A stretch of DNA of 10,335 bases from Larix sibirica. Lineage: Eukaryota; Streptophyta; Pinopsida; Pinales; Pinaceae. The notes beneath the pieces were generated by a model that worked only from the letters and a program-made list of their open reading frames with translations, was not told the origin of the DNA and made no database searches. Every line of letters begins with the position of its first letter. The first letter of the stretch is position 1. Shown piece by piece: positions 1 to 6,302 of this stretch. The DNA is taken from the NCBI GenBank assembly GCA_004151065.3, contig NWUY0303952730.1, forward strand, positions 5,898 to 16,232, in the 5' to 3' direction. The position numbers and the translations under genes are program-made.

Positions 1-2
1 AT

Positions 3-203
3 GACCAATTCAGCAATTCGATTCTCAATAAGAGTTTGCTAAGGCTGCATTATGTTCTTCGGGAGTTCACTTCCTCCAGGTTCTACCACATCTTGAGAGG
101 ATCCAACAAAGAAGCAGATGCTAAAGCAAATAAGGGTTGTCTTGCATCTCAAGGTATTTACAGTAAGAATGATGAAGCGCCATTCTGGGTCCCTATTCCA
201 TAA
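3..203 (+). pseudogene. C-terminal fragment of a retroelement RNase H domain (probably LINE type)
   Basis: Frame 3 is open from the window edge to a TAA at 201-203, about 66 codons, with no start because the gene begins upstream. The peptide contains HILRGSNKEADAKANKG. This resembles the last conserved block of RNase H-like domains (H-x-x-R-x-x-N-x-x-A-D-x-x-A-N), in which the Asp of the A-D pair belongs to the metal-binding set and the following AN usually starts a helix. An ordinary end, FWVPIP-stop, follows. Such domains cleave RNA in RNA:DNA hybrids during reverse transcription. They occur at the C terminus of plant L1-type LINEs and in some Ty3 lineages with an extra RNase H. The Lys where DALAN-type sequences normally have Leu, and the lack of an upstream context, leave activity unknown. 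I favour a LINE because a noncoding stretch ending in an A-rich run follows directly, but the lineage is uncertain. Confidence 0.5.
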
Positions 204-352
204 CTATGTTGTCATAACCAACAGTTCTATATTTTTCTGATATTTTGTAATAGTTACAAGTGGAATTTTGATAAGTTGTAATTTTGGTTGATTAGCCTCA
301 GCCAACCGTTATCCATTTCAATAACAATAACTGTTTTAGTTATAAGAAAAAA
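204..352 (+). mobile_element. Putative LINE 3' untranslated tail ending in an A-rich run
   Basis: This stretch follows the RNase H stop and has no open frame of note. It ends in an A-rich run at about 344-353 (AAGAAAAAAAG). Immediately after that run, frame 2 begins to read as gag-like sequence of a different element. The simplest reading is that this is the 3' UTR and poly(A) end of a LINE inserted into an older LTR element. The target-site duplication and the 5' end lie outside the window, so the insertion cannot be proven here. Confidence 0.3.
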
Positions 353-685
353 AGAATTGAAGCATACATATATTATGGAGATACCGGAAAACCCTCTATT
401 TGGAGACATGAATTATATTTTAATTTAAGGGAGGTTGTTGCCATATGGTTCAGAACAATTGACCCTAAGGCACTATTGAGACTTTCTTCTATAGATTATA
501 AAAATGCTCTTTTAGACAGTTGGTCTCATACTTTGAAGAAGAATCACTATTAGTGGATGTCACTTAACCAAGACAAGATGAAAAAACTTTCAAATGAACA
601 ATCTAAAAATGTATTTTCGTATAAATGTTCAAAAGTTGTGAAGCATAATGAGATTCATAAGGGTTTATTTTTATGATCAAACTTC
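353..685 (+). pseudogene. Decayed gag-like segment of an LTR retrotransposon
   Basis: Frame 2 reads as one coherent hydrophilic protein through two in-frame stops, TAG at 551-553 and TGA at 674-676. Recognisable parts are GKPSIW at the start, IWFRTIDPKALLRLSSIDY in the middle and LLDSWSHTLKKNHY before the first stop. A Trp followed by a leucine-rich segment and a basic stretch is typical of retrotransposon gag capsid regions. A Lys/His-rich piece, YKCSKVVKHNEIHKG, follows; it may be a ruined nucleic-acid-binding region but has no intact CCHC knuckle. The same frame continues without a break into the protease segment, which argues for one original gag-pro reading frame. The 5' end is missing, apparently cut off by the preceding insertion. 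The gag assignment rests on position and general character, not on a diagnostic motif. Confidence 0.45.
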
Positions 686-1093
686 CCATTAAATGTTTAT
701 GGATGTATTCAGTGGGAAAATGTTAGTGTTTTCATAAACCGTAGTAGCAAGTATAATCCCATTAATGTCAATTTGGCTAAAAAGTTGCAATTCCCCACAA
801 AGCATATTCAAAGCACACATGTTGAAGATGAAAATGTTCAAATTTTTAAAGATTTGAATATTACCATGGATAAATATGTGTTGCATTTAGAATTTTATGA
901 TATCGATACGAATGATGTGGATGTTGTTTTGGGATACCCTTGGATGGAATTTGTTGGTAAAATTAATATTATTGTGCAAAAGAAGTTCCTGAAGCTTTGG
1001 TATAAGAAAAAGAAAATATACTACAAGATATTTATCTTACTAAACAAGAAGGGCCCAAGGGGGCACATTAAGAATTCCTTGCATGTAAAATAG
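686..1093 (+). pseudogene. Inactivated retropepsin (aspartic protease) domain of a Ty3/gypsy-like element
   Basis: Frame 2 is open from 677 to TAG at 1091-1093. The order VYGCI, FINRSSKYN, INVNLAKKLQ, then DVDVVLGYPWM and KKFLKLWYKKKK fits a retroviral-type aspartic protease. VVLGYPWM (about 923-946) matches the second conserved motif of the family, I/V-L-G-x-x-W-L/M. The catalytic Asp-Ser/Thr-Gly triad should sit at about 737-745, but Asn-Arg-Ser is found there, so the enzyme would be dead even without the stops. In a working element this protease would process the gag or gag-pol precursor in the particle. After the TAG, homology-like reading resumes in frame 1 (IVKVYIDMENVEF from 1090), so a one-base slip at the AAAA run at 1087-1090 explains the break. 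The triad-bearing region has no ATG and starts by read-through from the gag segment. Confidence 0.6.
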
Positions 1094-1623
1094 TCAAAGT
1101 ATATATAGACATGGAAAATGTAGAGTTTACAATTGAATCGGAAGAAGAAAAAGTTATCGAAGCAGATGAAGAAAATCCCCAAGAAAGAGATAAACATGAA
1201 GAAGATTCTAAGGAGCGACATGACACCAAGGAACACCAAGTTCAAGATTCAAACAAAGAAGAACCAATAGCTAAGTTTGTATTCTATCAACAACCGCGCC
1301 ACCATAAGAAACAACATTCATCAAGTTAAGGTTGGATGCATCAACAAACAAGGAACCAAAAAGGAAACTAGTATGGAGGAATGTGGAGGACTAAAAGTAA
1401 TGCATGGAGATATCATAATAGCATAGCAACACCATGGAACCAAAGGAGCAACCAGAATTAAGATTGAGGTGGAAAGGAAGCGAGTGGATCCAATGTTCAC
1501 ATTTCTCTAGGATGGAAGGATGCTCATGCTTGGTACCAGTTGGTTACATTGCTTAATATATCATATTATGGGCCTTCCTCTTGTGTTTTGAGGACAAAAT
1601 ATGTGAACAGGGGTGGAATGTAA
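1090..1623 (+). pseudogene. Acidic, low-complexity C-terminal region of the same element's reading frame
   Basis: Frame 1 continues the protein after a one-base slip. Codons 1111-1329 are open (72 residues) and very rich in Glu, Asp and Lys (ESEEEKVIEADEENP and similar), with a basic end RHHKKQHSSS. Beyond TAA at 1327-1329 the frame stays protein-like through further stops (a TAG near 1369, TAA and TGA near 1459-1467). It closes with SCVLRTKYVNRGGM and TAA at 1621-1623, so the stop falls a few bases inside the LTR, just after the polypurine tract. Only about 530 bp separate the protease from the LTR, and no reverse transcriptase, RNase H or integrase motif is visible in that space. This is either a non-autonomous gag-protease element or an autonomous one with a large internal deletion. 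The function of the acidic tail is unknown. Confidence 0.5.
1609..1618 (+). other. Polypurine tract (plus-strand primer site)
   Basis: AGGGGTGGAA lies directly before a TG dinucleotide that is the proposed first base pair of the 3' LTR. Its position at the end of the coding region and next to the LTR is where LTR elements prime plus-strand DNA. The single T is tolerated in plant elements. Confidence 0.5.
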
Positions 1624-2050
1624 TGTACCTAGGGAGGATAATATGGGGTACCTAGGGAGGTACCTGAGGATATATTGTATGTAATGTGGCCATAACTATG
1701 AAATAGTCCCACTTGATAGTTGTTGGATAAGAAATAGTCCCACAAGGTAGTCAGAGAAAATAATATAATAATGTGGGGTAGTTGGCATAAACCCCCTAGG
1801 AATACTCATGAGAAAGTATAAATATACATGAGTATCATTGTATGGGATATGTTGGATGGATTGTTTTGTAGCACTCATGGCTTGTGGAGTGATTCTTTCC
1901 ATAGGGAGTAATTGATGGTGTTACCCTACCTTAAGGGTTCTTCTATACAATTATTGTGTTCTTTATGGTGTGAATTTCTCTAGGTACTTTTGAATTTTAA
2001 GGGTTCTATATCATTTTCATGATTAAATTTTTAGGTTAAGGCTCACTACA
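1619..2050 (+). mobile_element. 3' LTR of the decayed LTR retrotransposon
   Basis: The proposed LTR starts TGTAATGTACC right after the polypurine tract and ends CTCACTACA, giving TG...CA ends and about 432 bp. Inside are two kinds of short duplication: GTACCTAGGGAGG at 1625-1637 and 1648-1660, and GAAATAGTCCCAC at 1700-1712 and 1731-1743. Such repeats are common in U3. A TATA box at 1817-1824 is placed as expected for a U3/R promoter. No second copy of the LTR is present in the window, so the 5' LTR is upstream or lost. The 3' boundary is the weaker one: a CA at 2089-2090 is an alternative. No target-site duplication can be tested. Confidence 0.5.
1802..1835 (+). promoter_or_regulatory. LTR TATA box enclosed in a perfect 9-bp inverted repeat
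   Basis: TATAAATA lies at 1817-1824 in the middle of the LTR. It sits in the 16-base loop between ATACTCATG (1802-1810) and CATGAGTAT (1827-1835), which are exact reverse complements. The TATA box is the likely core promoter of the element. The flanking inverted repeat may be a binding site or a hairpin, or chance; its role is not known. Confidence 0.4.
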
Positions 2051-2290
2051 AAAGTTGACTGGGCAATTGTAACTATTCATTCACCTAGCAGTCAATATTG
2101 GGAGTGCATTGGACATGTTGGTGTTCAGTATGATGAAAATTTAATTGTTCATTAAGAGCTTGCACCACAAGATCCCATTCATTGAAAAATTAAACAAAAT
2201 TCATTTTTCTAATTTCTTCCTTTATATTCTCAACATCTTACAAAATTTTCATGTCTTCTCCAACTAAAACATCATTTGTTGATGGGATAT
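2051..2290. other. Unassigned AT-rich sequence after the LTR
   Basis: No open frame, RNA gene or repeat that I can name is visible. If the LTR boundary at 2050 is right, this is the genomic DNA into which the LTR element inserted. Confidence 0.3.
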
Positions 2291-2297
2291 TGGTTGA

Positions 2298-2510
2298 GTT
2301 TTAATTGATGTTGGAATACCAATTCCCTCAATTAGATGCAAGCAATTCACCTATGGCGACAAAGAAGAGATCATTTTGGCATATATTGTGCAAGGAATTG
2401 AGGTTCCTAATTATGGATGCACGTGTTTTACCATACCCAACTTTGCCATTTCTCTTAGTTCATTGAAATTTTCAGGGGGCTGCTCCTTCTTATCAAAATT
2501 TATTGCTTGA
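2298..2510 (+). pseudogene. Unrecognised open stretch, possible gene or retroelement fragment
   Basis: This frame runs about 70 codons between a TGA at 2295-2297 and a TGA at 2508-2510, without an ATG near its beginning. The peptide is not low-complexity. It contains IPSIRCKQFTYGDKEEI, then VQGIEVPNYGCTCFTIPNF and KFSGGCSFLSKF. About 20 bases on, another frame gives YVSHPHKDQIQQELAKFED before a stop near 2590. Together they could be one frameshifted protein remnant. I do not recognise a family, and a stretch of this length can arise by chance. It may equally be a piece of an exon or of a mobile element. Confidence 0.2.
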
Positions 2511-2700
2511 TTGTATATGTTTCCCATCCTCACAAGGATCAAATTCAACAAGAACTGGCAAAATTTGAAGATCCAATCACAAAAAACATATAAAATGTAT
2601 TACTGATGACAATATTTCTTGGGAGTTGTCTATTTTGTTTCAGTCAAGCCTTTATTTTTAGATAAAATAAGGTTGGTCCATGTGATTTTTTGTCTTATAT

Positions 2701-2830
2701 ATGCAAGAATGTGCATGTGTTTCTAATTCACACTCATTAGAAATGCATATGCATTAATAATGTGCACAAGTTTCTAGCATGCACATGTTAAACACACACA
2801 AACATTAATAACATGTACACGTTGTTGTTA
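2701..2830. repeat. Block of alternating purine-pyrimidine ATGCAT/TGTGCA motifs
   Basis: The block contains GTGCATGTGTTTCTAA and the related GTGCACAAGTTTCTAG, a perfect 14-bp palindrome AATGCATATGCATT at 2742-2755, GCATGCACATG, and ACACACACA. Similar motifs recur at 6074-6330. Sequence of this kind is prone to Z-DNA or cruciform structure; no function is shown. Confidence 0.4.
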
Positions 2831-2869
2831 CAATGGGTGAAAATAGACCCTTATAACATCAAGAAAGAT

Positions 2870-3250
2870 TACCATTAATTGTATATTATTCTAAGTAAGT
2901 GAAGATTACCATATGCCTACTTAGAGTAGGATATGTTCTAAAGGATAGCATAGGCTAATAAATTATGGATTATGTTAATCTAGGGTAGAATATGTTAAAG
3001 GTAGGATAAGCTAACATTTTCCATAGGTAGGGTGGAATAGGGTAGGATAAAATTAGTATAAGATATCGAAGGTGTGGTAGGAAAATCTGTGTAAATTGGT
3101 TAAAGGGTAGGGTAAGGCAAGGTAGAATATATGCTAGAAAGTAGAGTAGGGTAGAGTAATGTAAGAAAAGTAGGTAGCCTTAGGATATGAAAGGTTAAGT
3201 TGGGATAGGGTAGGATTCGATAAGATAAAGCATAGGTTGAACTAGATTAA
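2870..3250 (+). repeat. Decayed short tandem repeat based on GGGTAGGATA
   Basis: Variants of GGGTAGGATA, GGTAGAATATG and GTAGAGTAGGGTAGAGTA recur throughout, for example near 2983, 3000, 3026-3050, 3104-3130, 3140-3175 and 3201-3215. The spacing is irregular, so the unit is too diverged to give a clean period. The plus strand is G- and A-rich and C-poor, and this grades into the purine block that follows. No gene is seen. The origin is probably a minisatellite that expanded and then mutated. Confidence 0.55.
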
Positions 3251-3735
3251 GAAAGAACTAGATAGGACAAGGGAGGAGTGGAGAGAAAAGGGGTCAAATT
3301 TGGTTTGGAGCAAAGGAAGAGTGGAGAAGAGAGGAGGTGGAGAGGTAAATGCAAGAACCAAAATCATGGATGGAGCAAGGGGTGAGAGAGTAGGGATAAC
3401 AATCATGGGAAAAAATGAAGCAAGAGAGAAGGTGTAGGACTAGAGAGGTAGTAGGAGGGGGAGGAATGCAAGGAAGGGAATGGGAGGAGGAAACAAAGGT
3501 GGAAATGATCAATGAGTTGGAGGGGTGTATAGGTGATGAGAGTCTTGAGATATAGAGGTGAGGAGGGCTAAGGGAAGAGGGGAATGCAAGTGAAGGGTGG
3601 TTAAGGATGGGTAGGGAGGATAGGAAATAGGAAGAGGAGTTCATATATGTTGTGAAGGGGTTTAGGTGATTTAATTGAAATAAGAGTAGAGCGGTGGGAT
3701 ATAAAGAGTAGGGTTGGATGGGTAGTATGAATCGA

Positions 3736-3758
3736 GGGGAGGGTAGGGTGAGGATGGG
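3736..3758 (+). other. G-quadruplex motif
   Basis: Runs of G at 3736-3739, 3741-3743, 3746-3748 and 3756-3758 have loops of 1, 2 and 7 bases. This satisfies the usual four-run rule with loops of seven or fewer. Confidence 0.6.
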
Positions 3759-3947
3759 TAGTGATGGAGGGAAGATGGGTTTAGAGGCTAGAATAAGGAG
3801 GGGCATGGATGGAGAGGAGGAAAGAATGAGTGGGAGGGGGTGGATGAATTAGAGCATGTGTGATGTGTGAGAAAGGGTAGGGTGGGGAGGTATTAGTATC
3901 AAACAAAGGGATGATATTAGGTAAGGGTGCAGAAGTAGAAAGAATAA

Positions 3948-3977
3948 GGGGAGAGGGAGGGGAATAAAGGGTTGGGG
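3948..3977 (+). other. G-quadruplex motif with five G runs
   Basis: G runs lie at 3948-3951, 3955-3957, 3959-3962, 3969-3971 and 3974-3977, separated by 3, 1, 6 and 2 bases. Any four consecutive runs meet the canonical pattern. Confidence 0.6.
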
Positions 3978-4307
3978 TGAGAAGGATTGGCAAGGAATGA
4001 AAAGGCAACAAATGTTAGGTGAAAGGGTGATGGTGGCTAGGGTAGAGAACAAATGTGGAGTGGATTAATAAGGTGGAGATGTATTTATAGAAAAGGGGGA
4101 GATGAGAGGGATTAGCACATAATAGATGATTAAGGAGGTGTAGGGCTAGATAACTAATGAGAGAGAAGGCCAGGTTCAATAGGTAGAGAGGTATTAAGAT
4201 TCAAGTGGGGAGAAAACAAGGGTAAGGGAGGAGAGGTGTTAATATCATAGGGGCAAGCATGGGTAGAGAGGTTGGAAGAGGAGAGGCATTGAGTATGATA
4301 AATTGGT

Positions 4308-4333
4308 GGGAGTGGGAGGGGGGTGAGGAAGGG
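4308..4333 (+). other. G-quadruplex motif
   Basis: G runs lie at 4308-4310, 4314-4316, 4318-4323 and 4331-4333, with loops of 3, 1 and 7 bases. Confidence 0.6.
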
Positions 4334-4349
4334 TACAAATAGAGAGGTA

Positions 4350-4379
4350 GGGAGGGGTGGTGATGGGGAGGGTGGAGGG
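4350..4379 (+). other. G-quadruplex motif with five G runs
   Basis: G runs lie at 4350-4352, 4354-4357, 4365-4368, 4370-4372 and 4377-4379, with spacers of 1, 7, 1 and 4 bases. It lies only 16 bases after the previous motif, so the two could stack. Confidence 0.6.
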
Positions 4380-4466
4380 AGTTGTAAGCGAGTAAATATG
4401 GTTGAGGATGAAGAGGTGAAAGGGGGAGAAGGGGTTAAAATGAAAATAATGGGTGGCAAGAGAGGA

Positions 4467-4495
4467 GGGGTAGGGGCTAAGGGAAGGGAAAGGGG
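4467..4495 (+). other. G-quadruplex motif with five G runs
   Basis: G runs lie at 4467-4470, 4473-4476, 4481-4483, 4486-4488 and 4492-4495, with spacers of 2, 4, 2 and 3 bases. This is the last and most compact such motif before the satellite-like array begins. Confidence 0.6.
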
Positions 4496-4564
4496 AGTTT
4501 TGCGCACTAGAATTGGAATTGAAGGTATAAATATGATTAAGGGGGGATATAAGGGGCTTGAGAA

Positions 4565-6040
4565 CTAAATTTTATAGCTTTAGCACCATGGTTTGGGGGA
4601 ACACTTGGGCCTTAGGACCTAAATTTCATTTATCAAGCTCAATTTTCATGAACAACACTTTTAAACCACAATGCAAACCTTCTCTAGAGGGTATTTGTCA
4701 TCAAGTTTGGATATGGATACCATTAGGAGCCTTTGAACACCGAGAATGGGTTGTAAGGCCATGAAAATGGTCAAGGATGGAAATCATGTTCCTCAGGATA
4801 TCTTTGAATCTTCTTAGGCTCAATAAACTTGAATGAGTCCTTGTACCAACACATTATTCCTTTGTAGGGGTTGTATGTATGCCTTCAAGTAGGATATAAG
4901 TGTCATGGGTAGGTTGTGTGCACTAGAAATAAATCTAGATTATGCTACATGGTAAAGGGAGTAGACAAAAGCTTTAATCCCTAATTGAACCTTCTCTAGC
5001 TCAAGCACCATTAGAAAACCCTAGACATAGAAATACAAGCCTTTAATAAGGTGTATTTTCCCTGTGAGTTGGATATGGGTTCCATTAAGATGTCTCGGGC
5101 ACCATGGATGGGTCTCAATATCTTAACCATAGTCGAAGTAGGGAAACAACAACATCCATGTGCACTTGACATTTGTTGAGGGAGGGAAGAATTATCCTGA
5201 AGAGATTATCAAGCTCAAGTGGCATTGATGAGTCCTCAAATATCCACATCTATCCTTTATTGGTTAACAATCATCTCCAAGAGTGATATCCATGCCATCA
5301 ATAGTTTAATTTGCACTAGGAATGTGTCGAGAGGTCTATTTAGTGTCATAAGAAGAGAATAATGATCCTTGTGTCATAAATTCCATTCTTGAGATCAATC
5401 ACCATGAAAAACACCTATAAACCATAATGAAAACCCCCTCTCAAGGATTTTTGGCATCAAGGTTGGATATGGATGCCATTAAGCTATTTTTCACACTAAG
5501 GATGGGTCATAGAGCCTTGAACTTAGTTGAGGAAGGAAAACAAGTGCATTAAGCTGTTGTTGAATCATCTTGGACTCAAGAGCCTTCAATGAGTCCTCGT
5601 ATCAACACATGAGTCCTTTGTAGGGGGTCTTTGAAGGCGTTTCAGTGGGATACATTTGTTATATATAGGTTTTATGCTTTGAAAATGGGCATGGACCGTG
5701 CCAAATGGTCAAGGGTGTAAACAAGGGCATTAGCTCTAATTGAATCATCTTGAAAATAAGCATTAGGGACAAACTTTAGATACATTGACATAAGCCCTCA
5801 CTAGGGGGTATTTTCCCTAAGAGCTGGATATGAATTACATTAAAATACTTCATGCACAATGGATGGGTCTCAAGGCCTTAATGATGGTTTTGGTAGGGAA
5901 ACAACATCCTAAGGCCCTTCACATTGGTTGGGGAAGAGATACAACATCCTCAAGCCCTAAACAAAGCACCATGAACATGTCCTAATATCACCATGAACAC
6001 TGAAATCTAGTGTCTTAGGATTTTATTGAAGCTTCTCGAT
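4565..6040 (+). repeat. Satellite-like tandem array of ~180-214 bp monomers with a four-monomer (~756 bp) higher-order period
   Basis: Aligning on the anchor TGGATATGGATGCCATTAAG and its variants gives monomer starts at 4708, 4890, 5070, 5284, 5464, 5646 and 5825, with a weak one near 6037 and a partial one before 4708. Spacings are 182, 180, 214, 180, 182, 179 and about 212, so the long monomer recurs at every fourth place. Monomers four apart match best. For example GTATTTTCCCT, ATGGATGGGTCTCAA and GTAGGGAAACAACA are shared by 5070 and 5825; GAGTCCTTGTACCAACACAT and GAGTCCTCGTATCAACACAT pair 4708 with 5464; and CTAATTGAA with ATGGT and AAGGG pairs 4890 with 5646. By eye, copies four apart are about 60-70 percent alike, so the array is old. 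Reading frames inside are short and not shared between monomers, so I see no protein. Confidence 0.7.
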
Positions 6041-6169
6041 ATCAAAACCCTTCAAATAAGAATATAGAATAAAAATGCATGCACATTATTAACAGGCATG
6101 TGTAGATCAAGAGCCTTGAATAAGGATATGGAATACAAATGCATGTGCATTGTTAGCATATGTGCATTA

Positions 6170-6200
<31 letters not shown>

Positions 6201-6298
6201 TTATTAGCACACTGACACTATTAATGCTCACACAATAAGAATGAGCATGCATTTTTATTCCATATTCTTATTCAAGGCCCTTGATCTCATGAAGCTTC
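6028..6298. repeat. Imperfect inverted repeat (foldback) with an internal direct copy
   Basis: The left arm at 6028-6087 and the right arm at 6240-6298 are reverse complements with scattered mismatches. Both carry GAAGCTTC at the outer end and AATAAGAATAT followed by GAATAAAAATGCATGC inside. A second, direct copy of the arm lies at 6105-6151 (GATCAAGAGCCTTGAATAAG, then GATATGGAATA) and is even closer to the right arm, with about four mismatches over 42 bases. The centre is a (GT)14 tract. The layout resembles a foldback or decayed MITE-like element, but no target-site duplication was identified, and the left arm overlaps the end of the satellite-like array. Confidence 0.6.
6173..6200 (+). repeat. 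(GT)14 microsatellite
   Basis: There is an uninterrupted run of 14 GT units, followed by TTATTAGC. It lies near the middle of the surrounding inverted repeat. Because it is perfect while its surroundings are decayed, it is probably a young expansion and likely to vary in length. Confidence 0.9.
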
Positions 6299-6302
6299 TT
6301 AA

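Larger units (their letters stand above)
3251..4563 (+). repeat. Long purine-rich, C-poor strand-asymmetric tract
   Basis: The plus strand is dominated by AGAGG, GGAGGG and GGGTAG words. Hand counts of two 60-base lines (3421-3480 and 4321-4380) each give 9 pyrimidines, or 85 percent purine, and the second line has a single C. Weak longer units are visible, such as GAGGTATTAGTATC (3887), GAGGTATTAAGAT (4188) and GAGGTGTTAATATC (4233). The complementary strand is therefore a run of Ser, Pro, Leu and Thr codons with few stops, which produces several long but meaningless reading frames. Such DNA can form triplexes, R-loops and quadruplexes. No gene is supported here. Confidence 0.7.

Noticed and set aside
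689-886. Minus-strand frame, and likewise 1021-1245 minus
   Set aside because: They are shadows of the plus-strand gag-protease and acidic region, which show family-like motifs.
1696-1902. Minus-strand 68-codon frame within the LTR
   Set aside because: It lies inside the LTR, which is non-coding in nearly all elements, and shows no motif.
3600-3800. GGGTTTAG words suggesting interstitial telomeric repeats
   Set aside because: Only isolated, degenerate matches to the plant TTTAGGG repeat are present, never in tandem.
3294-3806. Minus-strand reading frame of 170 codons
   Set aside because: It lies wholly within the purine-rich tract. The peptide is Ser, Pro, Leu and Thr repeats with no domain, as expected from the complement of GGA/GAG-rich DNA, where stops are rare.
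3781-4507. Further minus-strand frames (3781-4011, 3849-4052, 4154-4507) and the plus-strand frame 4323-4568 with many Gly, Glu and Lys
   Set aside because: They have the same low-complexity cause: they overlap one another on several frames and show no conserved motif.
4558-4764. Plus-strand 68-codon frame at the start of the satellite-like array
   Set aside because: The corresponding frame is not kept in the matching monomers, so it is a chance opening in a repeat.
4565-6040. CRISPR-like array
   Set aside because: The monomers are long, diverged along their whole length and have no unique spacers. The window is plant-like, not prokaryotic.
6052-6252. Minus-strand frame with a His-Thr run
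   Set aside because: The run is the translated (GT)14 microsatellite, and the rest falls in the foldback.
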